Below, piece by piece: positions 7,042 through 10,540 of a DNA stretch of 10,540 bases (position 1 is the stretch's first letter; every line of letters begins with the position of its first letter). This stretch comes from an uncultured Chlamydiae bacterium. Its GTDB lineage: Bacteria; Chlamydiota; Chlamydiia; Chlamydiales; SM23-39. Both the position numbers and the translations under genes were made by a program. Location: contig CAISYW010000097.1 of the NCBI GenBank assembly GCA_903889795.1, positions 1 to 10,540 of the forward strand, in the 5' to 3' direction. A model generated the notes under the pieces. The model was not told where the DNA came from. It did not search any database and saw nothing but the letters and a program-made list of their open reading frames with translations.

Positions 7042-7070
7042 TAAAAACATGAAGAACAGCGCGATTTCTC

Positions 7071-7826
7071 ATGAATTTGTCTCAATACACGATAAACAAT
7101 CTTTATTCGGATCTAAAAGACGACTGCTATAGTAAGTCGGATTATCCGATCTCATTTTTAAGAGCGACACATCGTCTTAGCGATCCATGGATTTTAGAAA
7201 AGCTCCCTTACCCCCAAAAAATCCTCGAAATAGGCTGCGGAGTCGGAATACTCGCAAACACCTTGGCGAAGGCAGGACATCAGGTTACGGGCGTTGATCT
7301 ATCGAGGGAAAGTTTAGAGATTGCACAAGATCATGACGAAACTCATTCTGTGCGTTATTATAATTCAAACGCATATTCACTCCCCTTCCCTGATGACGAA
7401 TTTGATGCCGTTTGCGTTATGGATGTACTTGAACATGTGGAAGAGCCTTATTTGCTGATCGGGGAAGCCGCTCGTGTCTTAAAAAAAACAGGAACTCTTT
7501 TCTTTTATACTTTCAACCGTACTCCCCTGAGTTATTTTTGGATCATCAAGGGAATCAAACCTTGCTTTGCTCATCCGTATCACCACATGCATGACTATCC
7601 CATGTTGATTCGACCGGATGAAATGGAAGATATGTTTGTAATGCATAAGCTTAGGATTAAGCAAATGATCGGAATCCGTCCTTGTCTGTACAAATCAATT
7701 TGGAAAATGTTTGTAATGCATCAAGTGCCACAGGATTTTTCATTTTGCTTTTGCAAAAATTTGAGTGTCGGTTACTGCGGCTATGCATCTAAACCAGACT
7801 GTTATTCACTGGCCACAGTTTCATGA
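7071..7826 (+). CDS. ubiG: UbiG-like class I SAM-dependent methyltransferase
   Basis: A 251-residue soluble methyltransferase. The Rossmann motif I reads ILEIGCGVGI (51-60), motif II ends in the acidic residue of VTGVDLS (Asp76), and FDAVCVMDVLEHVEEP is the post-motif IV segment. The N-terminus (NNLYSDLKDD, then PISFLRATHRLSDPWI) and FFYTFNRTPLSYF with a later RPDEM match the UbiG group, which O-methylates the quinone head group in ubiquinone synthesis (E. coli UbiG is about 240 residues). Since chlamydiae are generally thought to use menaquinone, the actual substrate here is open; it may be another small molecule. No other quinone gene is nearby. The start lacks a clear Shine-Dalgarno site. 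The 3' end overlaps the convergent transporter gene by 25 bases. MFVMH occurs twice (188-192 and 213-217) from a 15-base direct repeat. Confidence 0.82.
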   Translation: MNLSQYTINNLYSDLKDDCYSKSDYPISFLRATHRLSDPWILEKLPYPQKILEIGCGVGILANTLAKAGHQVTGVDLSRESLEIAQDHDETHSVRYYNSNAYSLPFPDDEFDAVCVMDVLEHVEEPYLLIGEAARVLKKTGTLFFYTFNRTPLSYFWIIKGIKPCFAHPYHHMHDYPMLIRPDEMEDMFVMHKLRIKQMIGIRPCLYKSIWKMFVMHQVPQDFSFCFCKNLSVGYCGYASKPDCYSLATVS

Positions 7827-9061
7827 AACTCCGATTTCTTGAAAACAAAAGCAACAACCGCAAGCCATGCTATAAAAAGAGCAAATAGCAAATAATTGGC
7901 CATCGAAAAAACCTGAGAGCCAACTAACCATTCCAGACCAAGGAGTAAAAATGAGGCAAAAGCTTTCGACGTTCGATGTGCAAAAACATCAATAACCGCT
8001 TTGGCTCGATATTTTTCATCCAATTTCAGTGGAAGAAACAGCATCTCGCGAAGCACACCGAAAATGGAATAATCAACGGATTTGGTTAAACTATAAGCGA
8101 TCGTCGCCATAGCAAAGCTCGGAATCATCCACTGGCCAACCGCAGTCGCACACAAGACGAGGGGAATAAAAAAATGGCTGTTGCGCAGTCCAATCATTTT
8201 TATGAGTAAAAACCCGCCAACAAACTGCAAAACTAAACTAATCACATTAATAATGCTGATCAGTTTTCCGAAATAGGCTGTGCGAAGATCTTGCGATGGA
8301 ATCAATAATTCCAGATGATGGCAAAACTGAAAATCGACGAGCGCTACGGAGATCTGCATAAACATAACCAGGATCAAAATTGCGCTGATATAGCGGTTTC
8401 GAAGAATTTGCAAAAATCCCTCATTGCCGGATGTTCGATGCGCGGCGATGGATGGTGTTAACTTGTTTGCTCCGCTCAAATAATAGGCCTTGCGATAGGC
8501 ATAGAAAAGAAGACCGTATATCGGTACAGAAAATAAGAGCAGTGGAGTCGATCCGAAATAGGGTGCAAGAAATCCCGGAACCAAGCTGCCTAAAGCAGCT
8601 CCGCACGTACCTACGCCAAAAATAAATCCAAATATATATTTTGCGCGAGAAGCGGCTATCGTGCTATGGATCATTGACCACAACTGTTTGAACATCAGAA
8701 GTATGTAAACATCCTTCCAGCAAGCATGAAAAAATATAAATTGAGGAAAAATGGGTAGAAGAACCACGCATAACAAATTCACAAAAACGATTGCGATCGC
8801 TGCGATAGCAACCATTCGCAACGGACCCAGGCGCGGCAAAAAATGATTATATAGATAAACAATCACAAAATTAAGAGGAACGGTCGCCAACCAAAAAACC
8901 GGAATAGAGGCGGCCGAAAAAACAGTCAAAAAAATTGATTGGCTGACAGGCCGAATGATCCCATATTCTCCGGCGATGCAAAAGCCGGTTAACATCGCAA
9001 AAAAAATAAAAAGTTTTTCTGTGCGGCTTAAAGAGGTAAGCTCATTTCGAAGAGAAAGCAT
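7802..9061 (-). CDS. Short NTT/Tlc-superfamily transporter (nucleotide-transporter-like)
   Basis: A 419-residue polytopic inner-membrane protein with about 11-12 hydrophobic segments. It matches the ATP/ADP translocase (NTT, Tlc/Npt) superfamily at three places: the helix 1 region CIAGEYGIIRPVSQSIFLT (like the NTT YxILRxxKDTLVVT block), the block around KYIFGFIFGVGTCGAALGS (141-159), and SVDYSIFGVLREMLFLPL through KAVIDVFAHR (328-363). True NTTs are about 500-540 residues, so this is a short, divergent member. The lysine in the NTT helix 1 motif, known to matter for adenylate binding, is replaced: RPVSQS stands where RxxKDT is expected. Substrate may therefore not be ATP/ADP. Its ATG lies 3 bases after the stop of the HD phosphohydrolase gene, so the two are almost surely co-transcribed. 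I infer transport of a nucleotide-related compound. Confidence 0.83.
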   Translation of the reverse strand: MLSLRNELTSLSRTEKLFIFFAMLTGFCIAGEYGIIRPVSQSIFLTVFSAASIPVFWLATVPLNFVIVYLYNHFLPRLGPLRMVAIAAIAIVFVNLLCVVLLPIFPQFIFFHACWKDVYILLMFKQLWSMIHSTIAASRAKYIFGFIFGVGTCGAALGSLVPGFLAPYFGSTPLLLFSVPIYGLLFYAYRKAYYLSGANKLTPSIAAHRTSGNEGFLQILRNRYISAILILVMFMQISVALVDFQFCHHLELLIPSQDLRTAYFGKLISIINVISLVLQFVGGFLLIKMIGLRNSHFFIPLVLCATAVGQWMIPSFAMATIAYSLTKSVDYSIFGVLREMLFLPLKLDEKYRAKAVIDVFAHRTSKAFASFLLLGLEWLVGSQVFSMANYLLFALFIAWLAVVAFVFKKSEFHETVASE

Positions 9062-9064
9062 CGA

Positions 9065-10375
9065 TTAGCCGTTCCAGGATTCGAGGAAATTAATCAATAT
9101 CAAATCATATTCCGGGGAAACGTAGACCCAGTTTGTCTTCATCTCGGGAACTTTGAGCAGCAAATCGGAGCAATTGCGCGCCTTTTGGATGATGACATGT
9201 CGTTTTGAGACGGGAAAGTTGAGTTTTTCACCAGTGCGCGCCTCTTTTTGGAATTCCGCCACAAGGTCGCGATCTGGGATGTGATTTTTATTTTTGAAAT
9301 CCGTGATATCTTTTTCAGTCATACCCTCAGGAAGATCGATTGCTCGAAATCGATGCTGACGAAAGAAAACACACTTAGCGTCTTCGTGGCCTTTTATCTT
9401 GGGGTCTTTCGCCGCTCGATTGAGAGCACAGATGATATCGGGGTCGCTCAAATTGAGAAAATCATCGACCGATTTGAGAGAAGTGACCGGAAAGTTTTCC
9501 GCCATGTAGCGACGGAGATGGAAATTATAAGCTTTTACCGAAGAATAGTGATAGACACGTCGATGCATAAAGTGACGGGCGAGAAGCAGAGCTTCGCATG
9601 ATTCCAGGCCATTTTCATCAATACCCAATTGCATTTCATCGGCGCCGCGATCAACGCTGGGCAGGATTCTCAAAGTTTCAATCAGTTGATGGTAGTCAAA
9701 AAGACCGTAAGTAACCCCTGTGCTTTTGGCGTCGCGCAGAAGATAATCGATCCGGTCAGCACCGAAAAAATCGCCTGTAAGAATCTCAGAGACGATTCGC
9801 TCCCATGGAGAAAATGTTCCGTGCTGAAGCGCTTTCCATTTGGCCTCACCAACGGTGATTTTTTTAATGTCCTGGATAATATCGCGCTCAATGAGATCTT
9901 CGAGATACGAAGGAGCTTTTCTCAATTTGTCCCATACGATTTGCAAGTGCGGGCTATCGATGATGCTGAGAGTCCAGTTCTTATGTCCATGCGGTTCTAA
10001 AAGGGAGTTCTCCTCAACATGAGAAAAAGGAAGATGCCCCAAATCATGGCATAGAGCGGCCATGCGGAGCACTCGACGCCAATAGAGGTAATCGGAAGAA
10101 CCTTTCCGAGGCACAAAATGAAAGACGTCGGGCCTCACAGACTTGCAAATTTTATCGAACATCTGTGTGGCCAAGGCCATAACGCCGATGGAATGCTCGA
10201 ATCGCGTGTGGTTTGCACCAGGATAAACGAGATACGAGATCCCCAATTGATGAATGTAATGGAGCCTCTGGAATGGCAGAGAATCGATCAGCTCTTTTTC
10301 AAACTCGTCAAACGGAATAAACCCATGAAGCGAGTCGAAGATTTTTTTATCGGAGTGGAGAAAATCTTTTACCAT
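9065..10375 (-). CDS. HD-domain phosphohydrolase, dNTPase/SAMHD1-like (COG1078 type)
   Basis: A 436-residue cytoplasmic enzyme. The HD metal site is complete: HTRFEHS (56-62), ALCHDLGHLPFSHVEE (107-122, with His110-Asp111) and GADRIDYLLRD (205-215, Asp207 or Asp210 closing the site). FQRLHYIHQLGISYLVYPGA just before the first histidine and the TGVTYG that follows the third motif are typical of the dNTP triphosphohydrolase/SAMHD1-related proteins of the YdhJ (COG1078) type. Members usually cleave nucleoside triphosphates to nucleosides or related products; the substrate of this one is not known. The length of about 430 is normal for the group. The start gives MVKDFLHSDKKIFDSLHGFI, a usual N-terminus for the family, though no strong ribosome binding site is seen. 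It is the first gene of an operon with the NTT-like transporter, suggesting a role in nucleotide pool control or salvage. Confidence 0.9.
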   Translation of the reverse strand: MVKDFLHSDKKIFDSLHGFIPFDEFEKELIDSLPFQRLHYIHQLGISYLVYPGANHTRFEHSIGVMALATQMFDKICKSVRPDVFHFVPRKGSSDYLYWRRVLRMAALCHDLGHLPFSHVEENSLLEPHGHKNWTLSIIDSPHLQIVWDKLRKAPSYLEDLIERDIIQDIKKITVGEAKWKALQHGTFSPWERIVSEILTGDFFGADRIDYLLRDAKSTGVTYGLFDYHQLIETLRILPSVDRGADEMQLGIDENGLESCEALLLARHFMHRRVYHYSSVKAYNFHLRRYMAENFPVTSLKSVDDFLNLSDPDIICALNRAAKDPKIKGHEDAKCVFFRQHRFRAIDLPEGMTEKDITDFKNKNHIPDRDLVAEFQKEARTGEKLNFPVSKRHVIIQKARNCSDLLLKVPEMKTNWVYVSPEYDLILINFLESWNG

Positions 10376-10420
10376 ATCAAATACGATTATCGAGCATTGC
10401 GGTGTTAATTACAATCACTC

Positions 10421-10448
10421 CATATAGCAAACGCGGCTCAAAAATCAA
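10421..10448 (-). promoter_or_regulatory. Candidate promoter of the HD phosphohydrolase operon
   Basis: On the minus strand TTGATT (10448-10443), a 16-base spacer and TATATG (10426-10421) form a sigma-70-like pair, with TG one base before the -10 (TGCTATATG), an extended -10. The start would fall about 40 bases before ATG 10375. Each box matches 4 of 6 consensus bases. Confidence 0.33.
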
Positions 10449-10540
10449 ATTTAAATTGATCAAATCAATCGGGACGAGGTTTGCTTTCAAAAATATAAGA
10501 ATTAGTTACCCGAACAAATTCCGCTTTTCGTTGCAGTTCT
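10449..10540. other. AT-rich non-coding end of window
   Basis: No coding frame, RNA gene or clear terminator is visible. A 10-base palindrome AATTTAAATT and nearby GATCAAATCAATC lie at its left edge; both are likely chance features of AT-rich DNA. Confidence 0.4.

Larger units (their letters stand above)
6785..7070. promoter_or_regulatory. Divergent intergenic region with short dyads
   Basis: These 286 bases separate the minus-strand 66-residue gene from the plus-strand methyltransferase and should carry promoters for both. The part from about 7000 to 7050 is very AT-rich. Several perfect short dyads occur: GAATC-TTTT-GATTC (6843-6856), TTCGA-TTTT-TCGAA (6870-6883) and GTTAACTT-N5-AAGTTAAC (6887-6907). 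No RNA gene is recognisable. Confidence 0.5.

Noticed and set aside
7037..7132. Short plus-strand frame starting ATGAATAAAAACATG as a leader peptide
   Set aside because: It overlaps the methyltransferase start out of frame, has no ribosome binding site and shows no attenuator structure.
9248..10000. Plus-strand reading frames opposite the HD gene
   Set aside because: They are antisense to a well-supported enzyme gene and show no protein-family features.

Overview
This 10.5 kb window is a compact, AT-leaning bacterial segment, most likely from a member of the Chlamydiae (an environmental, Parachlamydia/Waddlia-like lineage). The case rests on gene content: a protein of the nucleotide-transporter (NTT/Tlc) superfamily, a small membrane-anchored protein of a type I associate with chlamydiae, symporter/solute-binding fusions and tight gene packing. 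No rRNA or other phylogenetic marker is present, so the placement is an inference. I see no mobile element, CRISPR array, tRNA or rRNA.

Left part (1-4253, minus strand): a three-gene unit transcribed right to left. It starts with a lipoprotein that has a BamE/DUF3192-like domain and four 27-residue tandem repeats. One base later begins a 720-residue fusion of a DAACS/SLC1-type symporter with a periplasmic amino-acid-binding domain. Five bases after that begins a second copy of the same gene, cut by the window edge at residue 403. The two copies align without a net gap over all 403 shared residues, so they are an old tandem duplication. Both lack the canonical substrate and sodium signatures of the SLC1 family.

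Centre (4374-7070): mnmH (tRNA 2-selenouridine synthase) is divergent from the lipoprotein and has a strong ribosome binding site. It converges, with a 4-base overlap, on an unrecognised low-complexity protein of 379 residues. Upstream of that, on the same strand, is a 66-residue membrane-anchored protein. A 286-base divergent spacer with several short dyads separates these from the next gene.

Right part (7071-10540): a UbiG-like methyltransferase on the plus strand overlaps by 25 bases, tail to tail, with a two-gene minus-strand operon. That operon encodes an HD-domain phosphohydrolase of the dNTPase/SAMHD1-like family, followed three bases later by a short NTT-superfamily transporter. This pairing suggests linked nucleotide hydrolysis and transport. 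The most interesting material is the pair of symporter/binding-protein fusions with their repeat-bearing lipoprotein, and the HD-hydrolase/NTT-like pair.
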